A stretch of DNA of 64,000 nucleotides, taken from Schistosoma mansoni (lineage: Eukaryota > Platyhelminthes > Trematoda > Strigeidida > Schistosomatidae). Shown here piece by piece: positions 11,012 to 22,736 of the stretch (its first letter is position 1; each line of letters starts with the position of its first letter). Made by a program: the position numbers and the translations under genes. The stretch lies in contig NC_031502.1 in NCBI RefSeq assembly GCF_000237925.1, positions 5,623,443 to 5,687,442 of the forward strand, in the 5' to 3' direction. The notes beneath the pieces are model-generated. The model searched no databases, was not told where the DNA came from, and worked only from the letters and a program-made list of their open reading frames with translations.

Positions 11012-11484
11012 CTATGGAAAGTCAAACAATTCTTGTGAATTCTAAAATGTGATAAAGAAAAACGTTATTGAATCTAGGAAACTTGTTTTGCACAACAAGG
11101 TACTTGAAGCTGGACTTACGGTAATATCCTTGAACACGGAAGACTGTTCCTATAGATAATGCAAAAACAGTAATCACTTTAAAGCCGTACATACGTGTTC
11201 TTTGTTACGTCGATGACGCTTCTGGACTTTGTCTCTCATGTCGTGGAAATAGCTTTGCGTAGCCATGTCATAGAGTTTCGCAAGGGCTTTCTCGTTGATA
11301 GATGACGACAGGAAACGATTAGTCAGTGCACCTGCGAAGAAATGAAAGCAAACGAATATAAACTAAAACCGAAGTAAAACACCAGAAACCACTTACCTTC
11401 AGATCTCAAAATGGTTTCGAGCCTAAACGACTGACTTCCACAATCGTCAAAGGAAGCAATATTTTCAATTTGGGCTGAGTTCAG
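11012..11484 (-). CDS. 3' end of an unidentified multi-exon gene ('gene X')
   Basis: Four exons can be read on -. They are 11397-11484 (88 nt), 11195-11331 (137 nt), 11120-11149 (30 nt) and 11012-11041 (30 nt, ending in TAG). Introns are 65, 45 and 78 bp, each with a gt donor (gtaagt, gtatgt, gtaagt) and an ag acceptor, and the phases fit. An AATAAA at 10877-10872 follows the stop. The readable protein (about 95 residues) includes 'ALTNRFLSSSINEKALAKLY' and the basic stretch 'MRDKVQKRHRRNKEH', and ends 'NSQELFDFP'. I do not recognise the family. Upstream exons were not found; a possible acceptor lies at 11485-11486. Exons 3 and 4 recur at 58549-58686 and the first readable exon recurs at 41146-41233. 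Two copies of exons 3-4 keeping frame and splice sites argue that it is a real gene end. It lies upstream of the broken TMEM55 copy on the same strand, with about 540 bp between its AATAAA and that copy's ATG. Confidence 0.7.
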
Positions 11485-12077
11485 CTACGCACCTGTTCAA
11501 TATTTGCAGTACACATAAACTATTTAAAGTCGGACTAGCAAACAGAAAAAGGATATTAGGAGTGGAGTTGAGTGTTCATGTGCAATTGGTCTTCAATTTA
11601 TTCAGTCCATTTTGCGTAGCTTCTCTATCTGAAAGGCTTTAAATATTAACAGAGATGTTCCTATTTCGAGCCTGTTTCCTCTTGTATTTCTATCTTCTTT
11701 GTTTATGATGAGCTTATATAAACCAACTGATTAATTTCCACTCATTGTTTGATATTACTGTGTGGTCTCATGTCTTCGGTATTGCCCAATGTATGATATC
11801 TAGCCACTTGGCTCTGCTAACACTAGGGTGTGTAAGAATTAGTTACGGGTCAATGTTTTTAGAACACTGGAGTTTCTAAGACCCACAACTATCACATTGA
11901 CAGGCAGAAAACTGAGTTGTTGTCATATGAAGGATTATACGAATAAGGATATTGAGGTGACGGATGGAATTAGTAAATGTAAACAATATTGATCAGCTAG
12001 ATGGGCTGATGGTAGTTGTAGTGACGATGATGACAGCAACAACTACGGCAGTAAGAATGGTAATAATCGGGACAGTA
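11332..12077. repeat. Block shared with 41081-41826
   Basis: Matches 41081-41826 at offset 29749 with very few differences. It contains gene X exon 11397-11484 and, from about 11900, the 3' end of a CR1-like LINE on - that is longer at 41746-42430. At 12073-12077 the sequence switches to a block shared with 22190-22545, the two sharing 'cagta' at the join. Confidence 0.85.
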
Positions 12078-12428
12078 TTAGAAGTTAGTTAGATGGGTAA
12101 GATGTGTACAAAATGAATTGCACCAGCTGCAAGAAATATCAAATTAAACAAAGTAGTCGCCCCCTATACCTATGCCTAAGGAAACAGATTATCAGTGAGG
12201 CGACATGGTAAAATATCAATATCAACGTATACAGACAACCGTGGACGCAGATTCGATTGAAGAAGCTTCAACACTTTAGATCAAAGAAACCCCAAAATGC
12301 TAGAAAGTTCTTAGAAGCATGGTATTCGAATCAATTAATGATTAACAGGTATATTAACGTAAACTCAGTATATGAAACAATATGCATGAGGTCATCTAAT
12401 CAAGATATCCAACATGGGTGCAAAGGTA
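12073..12428 (+). mobile_element. GIY-YIG-like retroelement fragment, copy of 22190-22545
   Basis: Matches 22190-22545 at offset 10117 up to the N gap. The + frame around 12257-12420 reads 'ARKFLEAWYSN' followed by 'INRYI', a pattern I associate with the end of GIY-YIG domains in Penelope-like elements; a weak 'CTSCKKYQI..QSSRPL' lies upstream. It is broken, and the assignment is tentative. Confidence 0.45.
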
Positions 12429-12628
12429 NNNNNNNNNNNNNNNNNNNNNNNNNNNNNNNNNNNNNNNNNNNNNNNNNNNNNNNNNNNNNNNNNNNNNNNN
12501 NNNNNNNNNNNNNNNNNNNNNNNNNNNNNNNNNNNNNNNNNNNNNNNNNNNNNNNNNNNNNNNNNNNNNNNNNNNNNNNNNNNNNNNNNNNNNNNNNNNN
12601 NNNNNNNNNNNNNNNNNNNNNNNNNNNN
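12429..12628. other. Assembly gap, 200 N
   Basis: 200 N, the third and last gap. Downstream of it the sequence is continuous to the window end. Confidence 0.95.
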
Positions 12629-12785
12629 CCACACTCAAATAAACAACGTAGGAACTAATATACAGAGAAAATTGACTCACATCTATTTCTAAATTCCTTG
12701 TGTAAGGACGATTCTAGAAAACTATTGTGTAATAAATAAAATTACAAATTAATACCATAATAGACTTCAAATTAACTCATTTTCC
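12629..12785. other. Short unique stretch, no gene seen
   Basis: AT-rich sequence between the gap and the start of the 3.15-kb segmental duplication. Nothing recognisable. Confidence 0.4.
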
Positions 12786-13074
12786 AGGACAATCAACACG
12801 CATCAGTTAATCATACGCCATGGACTGGCTTATGCGGCAGTGGTTCTACTTTCGCTTGTATCTACTTTAACTAATGTATTCCTGTAATAACGTCCTTTGT
12901 GTTGTACAGTCTTCAGAGCATCCATGGTCCCTCGATGCGTCGATGAGGCAATCCACGTAAGGTACTGATCGCGAGATGTGACTCCGAAGTTAGTTTGTTT
13001 GTTACACCGTTCCCGTCTAACTCGAGTAGGCCTCCAATCATTCGACATAGATCATCAACGTTGGTGGTCGACAA

Positions 13075-14620
13075 TATTCATTTGCAATGGCATAGAGTGT
13101 CAGTTCGAGACCTTGGTCCAAACGACTAGGCAAGCATGTTCTGATGTCACTGAACTTCTGCAATTGGAGACTGCAGATGAGAATATGGGCTTGAAATTGA
13201 CCTTCAGTCAGCGAATTCAACACGGATCGTTTGCATTCGCAATCCGATATATCTATTTAGAAAGGACTTTGGATTCTTTGGCTGCCTCATGAAGAAAGAC
13301 GGCACATCCTCTCAGGTATTAAATTGGTTTGCAGTTGTGACGTTGTGAGACTGAAAATCACGTTGCGGTATTTTTCGGAAACTAAAGGAGTGAACATATA
13401 GCGTGAATCTCAGCATGGGATTTCGTCAGATTTCGGCCTCGTGAAGAAACGCTCACTTTCAACAAGCAGCAACTTAAGGTCACCAATATCAAAATTTCCG
13501 AGTTGGTGTTTCATGGTCATAACAGTTTCCATCTCTAACGGTGATATGTTATGCTTATGTTCCTTGTTTTCATCCTGTATCGATTCAGACATTTTATGGT
13601 ATATAACGAATATATCAATGAAATATAAACAGGGAAGAAATAAGGCCTACACCAAAGGTTTGCAAATGAATGACTAAAACCCACATTAAGAGCAAACTTT
13701 ATCTATATTTGAAGTTAAAAGCCTCAAAGTGACATGGCTCTCGTTCGTCTTAAACTCGAGTGTTACGAACAAGTCATCGCCTGCGTTAAACAAGACACTG
13801 AACTGTTAGAAAGGGCTGAGAGAACCACAAGTAGGTTGATTCTCCGAATCCCAAGGCCGCCGTATGATGACAGTCTTCCCAAACCTGACTTCTTATTATA
13901 TAGAAGGATGGGATGCGACGTGATGACAGACTTCAGACTACTTGATGATGACCTCGTATTGGGCATGACCTCATTTTACAAGGGTGCCTGAAGGAAATTC
14001 CCAATTTCAGCTCATGAAAGACTTGCTAGTGAACCCGTGAAAGAACTTAGTCAAGATGAGATAATATGCATGCAGATAATAGTACGCCAAAACATAAATG
14101 CTATGACCTCAATTGGCCTTATATAAATTGGAAAAGGCAGAAAATAGCACTCAAAACGAAATTGTAGATTAAGTGATGAAGTTATAACAACCGTGATGTA
14201 AGAAATGTTACTTGAAAGTCCATTCTTGGGTAACCACTACAACTTGAGTTCGCTCGATTAAAAATGTTGCTCCGTATGCTTGCCGTCATCCACATGATTA
14301 GCAAAATCAAATCTAAATAATCTTTCATAACGCCCGAACCACACGTCAAATGACACGTTGGCATCAGGATCAAAAGGAAATTCAGAAATGTTATTTGCGA
14401 TGCTGTTCACTGATGGTACTGTGGTTGCATTAAATGTTCTAGACTGTAAGGGGGGCCAAATCTTGATATCTGTCAACATTTATACAGGTTTCAGCTGCTG
14501 CTCGAGTAATATTTCCACTATTGAAGTATCCATGTTTGCATCCCATCCCCATCGCCAAATTTTGCTATGTTTGAAGCGATTACGAAATCACCTAGTCTGC
14601 GAACGGAACAAAGAATTGTG
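13075..14620 (-). mobile_element. Ty3/gypsy gag fossil with nested LINE insert
   Basis: Two separate - strand stretches look like gag of a Boudicca/CsRn1-type Ty3/gypsy element: 14182-14620 ('SIANNISEFPFDPDANVSF' and 'WFGRYERLF') and 13075-13223 ('DIRTCLPSRLDQ'). A CR1-like LINE fragment on + (about 13734-14100) lies between them. The element is broken in several places and old. The same arrangement occurs at 31483-33030 and in part at 52794-54016. Confidence 0.6.
13734..14100 (+). mobile_element. CR1-like LINE, C-terminal fragment
   Basis: The + frame 13734-13991 reads 'CVKQDTELLERAERTTSRL', 'RIPRPPYDDSLPK' and 'TDFRLLDDDLVLG', the degraded C-terminal region of CR1-type ORF2 (compare 59412-59795 on -). 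A stop at 13989-13991 and further decay follow. Copies lie at 32144-32510 and 53454-53820, and a shorter one at 51056-51155. Confidence 0.65.
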
Positions 14621-15949
14621 ACTAACGACCAATAAGCTAAGTATTCTGATGCATCCGAGCCTTATTAACTAGACGAAGTTCGAATAGAGAACAAATACAT
14701 TCCGCGATCAGTCAGAAGCACAAGCGATCCAACAGGCACAAATTAAACGTGGATATACAACACAAAACTATCACTGAGAAGCGATACAAAATAGCATACT
14801 AAAAGACACATCGGACTAAGAGCGCCTAAGATTTTTCCAAATGGGAAACGCGACGTGGAGGTGAAAAGAGCGCTTTTGGCGCGAAAAATAAAATAGCAAA
14901 AATAAGGTGTTTACCGAGTGAGTTCTGAGGTCTTCAGACCTCGAATTCTCTCCCATCATTTGAACCCGATCCACCTTGATAAACATCACAACTCATTGTC
15001 CTTTATCACGGCGTTCTCTCATTTAGAGGCTCTAATTATATTTCACTCCATCAACAAGAGCTGGTATGGATTTAATCTACTAATTTATCATGCCTCTATT
15101 TGTTCCACTGCAAAATGTTAAGCATTGCTTAGCGTCCGTATTCAAGTGCTTCTCCGCTCCTCTGTTTCTCTTTTTCTCTGAACCCATCTCTGAGTGCACA
15201 GCTATGGTTCTCCTGACGCCTGGAACAAACTTGACGTACGCGTTTCCTCAACGTCACGACTCCCACCAAGCGCTCTACGAATCTACTTGATAACAACCAT
15301 AAACTTTGAAAAATGTGTTGCGTAAATACTTAGCAAGACCAGAATTCTAACATAATTATCTCGAGATTGGGTCTGGTGTGTAATGTGGACGCGATGCCAC
15401 TTTGGAAAATATTTTGAAGACTGTACTCATTGCAATACTAAAACATAAACCCAATCATTAATACTCCCAGACATCTGCACGAATGTACTGTTATTCACTT
15501 TTATTGGTTTTATCTATTTAACGACCCCAGTTGGGAAGCATACTGTCAGCCAACGAATTACGCAACTTGTAGATCATCCCTGTAAATATGTCGTGTACCT
15601 GCCCCGACAGAAATATATTATTATATTAAATAAGGCCACTAGCAATGATAGTTATAATAGTGGAGTGGGGTATGTCAAATGACCCACGGTATTGCACAAC
15701 AATCTTCCATCTCAGGATACTGGGGCCCATGTGCACCATTGGTTTGGAATCAGGATTTTCCAACTCCTCCAGGTGGATCCTCCATACCTATCAACTCGGT
15801 TTAAAAGCCAGACATTTTCTTTTCGTCCTCTCAATTTCGTAAACAACACCCTCGTCACGAGAAGGCAGCCAGTAGAACTTCCTTGGTAGTGGCTGTATTT
15901 CGTGAAGAGCACTCTTCACCTTCGACCGTAATAGGGCTTTGACGGGCTC

Positions 15950-16270
15950 ACTTTGTACAGGAATGGCGTGACCAAGCAGCCAACACCGAAGTTACACCCT
16001 GCGGTTAGTATCTGACGTGAATTACCCTTTCGTCGTATTACGGTGCTATGACTGCATTGATGACGGTACAGCATAAACGACGTTGTTACAGAAATATAGT
16101 AGTAAGAGCAGGCGTAAGGAACAGAGTGCGACCACCACCGTGTGGGTAGTCCATGGCATGCAATTAACTGATGAGCGTTCGTTGTCCTTGACTTTGACAA
16201 GGGTTAGTGAACTGTACGACATTCAGTGACTCGGAGGTCGGATGAATTTGCTAGAGCCCAGTGCCCTACA
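15950..16270 (-). mobile_element. Diverged family-A LTR copy
   Basis: Clearly related to the 5973-6332 unit in the same orientation, sharing the 'gttgttacagaaatatagta' region by similarity and ending 'ccctaca' at 16270. It is more diverged than the other copies and its left end is uncertain. It is therefore probably an older insertion. Confidence 0.6.
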
Positions 16271-17797
16271 TGATCATTATCATTAGTTTTGTGTTCAAAG
16301 GTTGACTACACTCCTGCCGGAATTGCTAGAGAGGTTGAGGGAAGGTTACATGAGATCAGTGGGGATAATATGTTCTGAATTACAGCTTCAAGGTCATTCA
16401 AGTATCTTGTGTAATACCTTTAGAAGGACTAACTTTTATTTGACTATGTTTAGTTGATTATGTTTCGTCATATAGCTTTTGTTCGATTTTTCGCATTATA
16501 ACCCGTCTTGTACGACTCACTGTCTGAGTATGCACTACCGCGGTAAGCTCGACTTTTGGCCTTGTAACATTTGTAACATGGCAAGATAGAGACAACGTTT
16601 GATTTGAAATTACTGATTAATTGATTGGTTGAATCAATACGTTTAATTGGGTAGTTGCAGTTAGTTAGAAGCAGCTGTGAATATATACACATCTCATCAG
16701 TGGACTTATTCCGACTACCATTCTAGCCAACTGATTGAGTTGCTCACTACAGTCTTTACGAATATATCAAGAGCAAATAGACATCATCACAACCCTTATA
16801 CAGATTCGTGTGGTTGCTTGCGCCGACAAATTTACCGATTGCCGTAATCTTACAGTATCGTAAGCTAGTTTATTCATGATCCTAATCTCCCCACTTCGGG
16901 GAAGCCGCAATAGAAAATTTTGGGGAAATAGCACAAAATCTCCCCAAGCCTTGGGGATAACTACCGAATTTCTTATAACTTTGAGGAGAACCCCGAAATA
17001 AGCAGATTGGAATGTCTAACTAGAACCTAAACTGTAGACAGTGGCCGTTATACGATAATCATATTCATTACCTGTGTACGGATGAGCGTATACTCATTGT
17101 TTTGTAAAGCGTGAGTCGTTTTCGTCTTGTCAAGGCAGAAATACACTAGATTTCCAATATATACAACTCAGTCTCACCAATAGGGTTATTGTTATCTATT
17201 TAGTAAAAATTGTTGCCCTCACTTGAGTTCTCAATAACAAAACTTGGATTTCATTTGAGTTTGCTCTGATTCTTTTAGACAAAGCAGGATTTTTCTGAGT
17301 ATATAAGAATAATCTAGCTAGTATATCACCAAACTTGTGTGTTTGACTGAAAACCTGAAATGACAGTTGTGGTTTGGATATTACTGGTCGCTACTTACCC
17401 TTCAAGATGTTTGTTTACCAACGTTTACCGAAACATTTCACTGGCTCAAGGAAGAGACTGCTTTGTATGGGCTTTAGATCATGGTTAAAAGAACCGTGTT
17501 AGCTGCGCTGTTTTTTATTTTGAGGAATTTTTCCAGTTACCTTTGTAAAGCTGTATAAGAAATTTACTTTTTCCAAACTAGTCATAACAGTTTTATGTTC
17601 AAAATCTGCCTGAGTAAATTCCTAACCTGATTTTCCGTAAATATTTTATTACTGGGGCAACAAATATGAGCCTGAACTCGTACTTTCAAGTGTTACTTCA
17701 AACTAAACGAATGACAACAAAAGTATCACAAACACAGCTAATGTGTACAGTAACATCTCGGGATAGTGATTTTCCCTAATCTTTATATCTGTTACAG
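16271..17797. other. No gene seen; two short GC hairpins
   Basis: AT-rich sequence with no supported coding region. Two GC-rich hairpins stand out at about 16887-16905 (cccc-acttc-gggg) and 16942-16960 (ccccaag-c-cttgggg). A good acceptor (gttacag) at 17791-17797 precedes the mtSSB start, so the promoter and 5' UTR exon or trans-splice site of mtSSB should lie in or at the end of this stretch. Confidence 0.5.
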
Positions 17798-17813
17798 GTT
17801 TCGAACCCTTAAA

Positions 17814-18202
17814 ATGACTTTCTCCAGACAAATGAATGTGATTAACCTATTACGGACAAGTTGGCTACATTGTTATGTTAAGAATCGATACTCAGTAGCT
17901 CCAGTCACTGCATTATCCGAATCATCAGTAACTAGTGACCAGGAATCTGAAACTTATTCCAATAAACTTAAATCCCTCAATTTCTCCGTGAATTCAGTTA
18001 CGTTACTCGGGACTGTCATTGGAATACAAGTAAGTTACCAGTTCTATTGAGATACTGTATGTTATGATAAATGAACTTACTAATAATTAGCTCTATTTAT
18101 CCTTACAATATTTCACCGCCTCTCCTACTACTCGTTACTTTTATCTTTTATTAAACTCTTGGATGTCGCTTTTTGCTTCCTGCCAGTCATACATTTTAAG
18201 CT

Positions 18203-18242
<40 letters not shown>

Positions 18243-21200
18243 CTTAATTTTTTGGTTATTCAACCGTAGTCAGACGGATTACGATTAACACCGCTTTTTA
18301 ATAGTTTTACGTCAAGAAAACCTTTCACCTGTATGTCTCTGGCGTTTCCGATGCTCACTTAGGACTGAATTCTGTAATGACAGGCTCCAATCCAAATTTC
18401 ACAGATTGATTAATTCGTGGGAAAGTTTAAGTTTCAAGTGTCATTCAAATCAAAAACCACTTGTCGTGTATCCTGGGATAAAGCGTCACAAATCACCACT
18501 CCCAGGTTACGTACGTTCTGCCTATAGCTTATAGAATTTTTCGGGAGTTAGTGTTCCAAAATCCTGGAGTGCGTCTGTAGTTGTCCCTGTCTTTAAAGGG
18601 TTTACATCAACCAAGCAGAACTATCGGTAGATAAGTCTGCTTCCGATTATATACCGAATATCGGCTTTCATCATACTTTCAAGATCGTTCGAAATCTGGA
18701 AAATCGATTCGCGAGGAAAAAGCTGGTCTTCGTTCTGATCAAGAATGTATTGATGATATCTCCAGCTTCCAAAAAATGTTCAGACACCTCCATACTTGCT
18801 GGAGGCCAACAGTTTTTGTGTTTATTGGTATCAAGTTTTACTTATTGTGGACAGGACTTTTCTTTGGGATCGCCTGTTCAAGATGGATGTGTCTAAGTTT
18901 ATAAACATCTAGAAGGACTTATATGCACTTCAGGCAGAATAAAGGCATACAAACACCTCTCACAATTGTTTCATTCTAGCAGTAGGGTTAAACAGGATTT
19001 CTCAATCCCATTATTCTTCTTAAACGTTGCCATCGATGACATTCTGGAGACAGCTTTGATGGATGTAGGTAGTAGTGGTGTTGATCCGTTACTTCGATAG
19101 ACTTTTCGACCTTAACTATACGAATGATATCGTCTTACTGTGCGATGATACTCAACCTATACGATCCTCGCTTAATCAGTTGGCAGTCAGCGTTTACAAG
19201 TGTAGCATGTGCACTTTCTAAGTGCGAAGTAATTCTACAAGACTGGCAGAACCCTGTATCTGCACTCACTCTTGGTAGTAAGCAGTTAGCAGTAGTCTAA
19301 AAGCTCGTGTATCTGGGTAGCTATGTAAATGTTGGTGATGGCGTGAGCGATGAGAATAGAGCGGCTTATACCAATCTGGTCCATCTTTGGGGTCTTTGTG
19401 ATGTTGATATGGCTGTTAAAAGTCGGATCTACAACAAGTCGTTAAGAGCAGTTTCGCTCCATGCTTGCAAAGTCTGACCTCTCCGAAATGAAGAGGTTAA
19501 GCGATTGCATGATTGGTCATCGCTGTCTTCGAGGGATTCAACGTCATGGTGGTAATGCGGACGTTCGGGGACGGTGTCGATAATTGAATTGGAGTCATCA
19601 TCTTGAAACGCCAATTTCTATAGTTTGGACATGTACTACAAATGTCCCAGCTGATGGTGTCCGGCCAACGAACATTGAGTATCCTGCATAGACAATTGTT
19701 TGCAAATAATTGTACCATTTTGATGATGGTTGTAGTATTTTTCCAAGTTTCAGTTCCATACAATAGAACTATCCTGACGTTCATATTGAAGATTCTGACT
19801 TTGAAGTTGGCTGAAAGTTGTTTCGAGTTACATATGTTCTTGAACTGTAGGAATTCTGCTCTTGCTTTGCCAGTCCTTGTCTTCACATCTACATCATATT
19901 CCTCTTGTTTACCAATGATGCTGTCCAGGAACATGAACGTTTCCAACTCGTCCAGAGCTCCATCAAATGTAATTTGGTTGATGCTCTGTGTTGCTTTTTA
20001 GGACCTTGCTTTTTCCCTTATATATGTTTAAACCTACTGCTGCTACATTGAATGTCTACACCTGCGATTGGGTTGGTGTTCTCCGTGTTGTATTTGAGGA
20101 TCCTGGTTTTCCCCCGTATATGTTGAGGCTACTGATGCAGAGGCTGCTGCTACACTAGTTGTTTTCATCTACATTTGTTGATGTGCATGGGATAGAAGAG
20201 CTAGTCCATCTGCAAAGACCAAATCATATAGCTGCATCCAAGCTGTCCATTGTATTCGGTGCCTTCCCTGAGGTATAGAGGTCTTCATAATCCAGTCGAC
20301 TATCAGATGAAATAAGAAGGGAGAGAGTAATCAGCCTTGTCTGTCTGTAGTCCTCACTTGGAATGCATCTGTCAGCTGTCTCTCATGCACGACTTTGCAG
20401 TGTAGTCCATTGTATGAATTCCGGGTGATAATGGCGATCTCCTCAGGTACACTATAGTGTCGAAGAAGGTTCCATAAGGTTTTCCTATCCACACTGTCAA
20501 ATGCTTTCTCATAGTCAAGTAAGTTGATGTATAGTGACTAATTCCATTCAATTGATTGTCCAACGATGATTCTTAGTGTCGCGATTTGGTCTGTACGCAA
20601 CCGATCTTTACGGAATCCGGCCTGTTGATGTCGAAGCTGGGCGTCTACTGAGTCTGTGTGTGCTGCTTCAATGTGGGTTCAGTTAGACTAGTCTATTCAA
20701 GAGTTCTTCAAAGTTCTCTATCCAATTGTCTGGCTGTTCTTCTGGCTGCCAGACCAAAACGTGGCATAAATCCATGAAGTCGCTAACAAGTGGACTGAGC
20801 CATATTGGTAGGTGTAGACTACCTGGTTGGGGTTCGTGAGATGATAGCAACCGATGGTTGGAGGCCTTGAATGACATGGCTCAAAATCGTTTGCAATGGC
20901 GAAAGTGCATCTATCAAATTCTAATTATCTGAATTCCTCATGTCCCTATCCTTTTCCTCTTTTCAAATTTATCTCACTGTATTATACTCCTTCAATAACA
21001 TCTTCAAACCCTAATCTTTCACATAATGCTTATACTCTTACTACTTCTACCACTACGGGATTTGAATCGACAACTTCATCTCTGTGCTAATGTGGTATGG
21101 CAGCTCGAACTGATGTACGTACGTACGAAGTTCTACGCTGTGACTGACTGAAATCTCAATGATTGGCTTGCATTCTTTGTTTTTGACTAATCACTCTGGT

Positions 21201-21765
21201 TTACAACGTTTTTCTGTCAGTCCCTCCATTTTGTCATATAAATGTTTCATATTTCCTTCTCTTGCAGCTTGTTCCTCTTTCGTTCAGCTGTTGTAGATTG
21301 CTATCTTCTTGTTCTTCATTTCTTGAATCTTACCCAGAGTGTCAACAGACGGGCTACTCTTCGTGCGGCCCAACACCTTGAATGTTGAAGTTGATTCATT
21401 CTTAATCCCTTTCCAGTCGTTTTCCATAGTATTTTCCTGTTCTCTGAGTAGGTCTTGTAAGGTTTGAGACTTATTGCTAAGAGCCATCTGGGATTTTAGT
21501 TTGCTTCTCTAGCTTATGTTTTAACTTGATCACCATCAGATGATGGTCTGAAGCTATATCAGCTCCTCTCTTTGTTCTTAAGTCTTCCATAGACCTTCTG
21601 AACGTCTTATTTATGCAAACGTAGTGGATCTTGTTCTCACTCACACTGATTTCCATTGATTTTCGTTCCTTTTTTATTATACTCATTTCCCTTTCCAATA
21701 TTCTGCTCTTTTTCGATTCAATATATTTGTGACATATAAAGCTTCTAAATAAGCTCAGTGAAATA

Positions 21766-21808
<43 letters not shown>

Positions 21809-22705
21809 TTAGTTCCATGAGCTATATAGCTTATTTCATTCATTCGAATAAAGCCAAAACAACAATTGAGGCAGAATAATATGAATTCATTGTATTTTTC
21901 AGGTACTTACAGCCATATGTGCATTAAAATATAACATTGAGGTGTGATATATTGTGACACAATTAACATTGATAAGGGAAAGAATTAAATAACAAGAAAT
22001 ATCAATTATGGTTACATATATATTGATATCTATATTTATAAAAACAGGTGTAAAGTCATTTGGAGATGGAGTACATACAACATAGGGAGCGGGTGAGGCA
22101 GTAATGAAGTGAAGTCCAGAAATAGATAAGATAGATTGTGTGATAATTCAAAGGTTGTGAAAAGTTTACATAAGATTACAACCATTTTCCAGTATTAGAA
22201 GTTAGTTAGATGGGTAAGATGTGTACAAAATGAATTGCACCAGCTGCAAGAAATATCAAATTAAACAAAGTAGTCGCCCCCTATACCTATGCCTAAGGAA
22301 ACAGATTATCAGTGAGGCGACATGGTAAAATATCAATATCAACGTATACAGACAACCGTGGACGCAGATTCGATTGAAGAAGCTTCAACACTTTAGATCA
22401 AAGAAACCCCAAAATGCTAGAAAGTTCTTAGAAGCATGGTATTCGAATCAATTAATGATTAACAGGTATATTAACGTAAACTCAGTATATGAAACAATAT
22501 GCATGAGGTCATCTAATCAAGATATCCAACATGGGTGCAAAGGTAAACAAAGACGACATGGCCTACAAAAACAGTTGATCGCAAACAGGGTCATAAGAAT
22601 AAACTGTGGAATAATTAAAATACTCACTTCTACATGCAGTAAACACTAGAGATGTCCAGAATAACAATGAAAACTCAAATTAAGCTATCTAGCTCAGAAA
22701 AAGCA

Positions 22706-22736
<31 letters not shown>

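Larger units (their letters stand above)
12786..15932. repeat. Segmental duplication, copy 1 (same as 31196-34342)
   Basis: 3147 bp repeated at a constant offset of 18410 with only three or four base differences noticed by eye. It begins in the middle of a family-A LTR (12786-13073 is the surviving part) and ends in repeat family B. It carries gypsy gag fossil pieces on -, a CR1-like LINE fragment on +, and a 15449-15932 tail shared with 3719-4310. No intact gene is present. Confidence 0.95.

Noticed and set aside
21477-21818. 113-codon ORF starting with an Ile-Tyr repeat
   Set aside because: The repeat is the (TA)n microsatellite at 21768-21804. Only the downstream part is the SR2-type endonuclease end.
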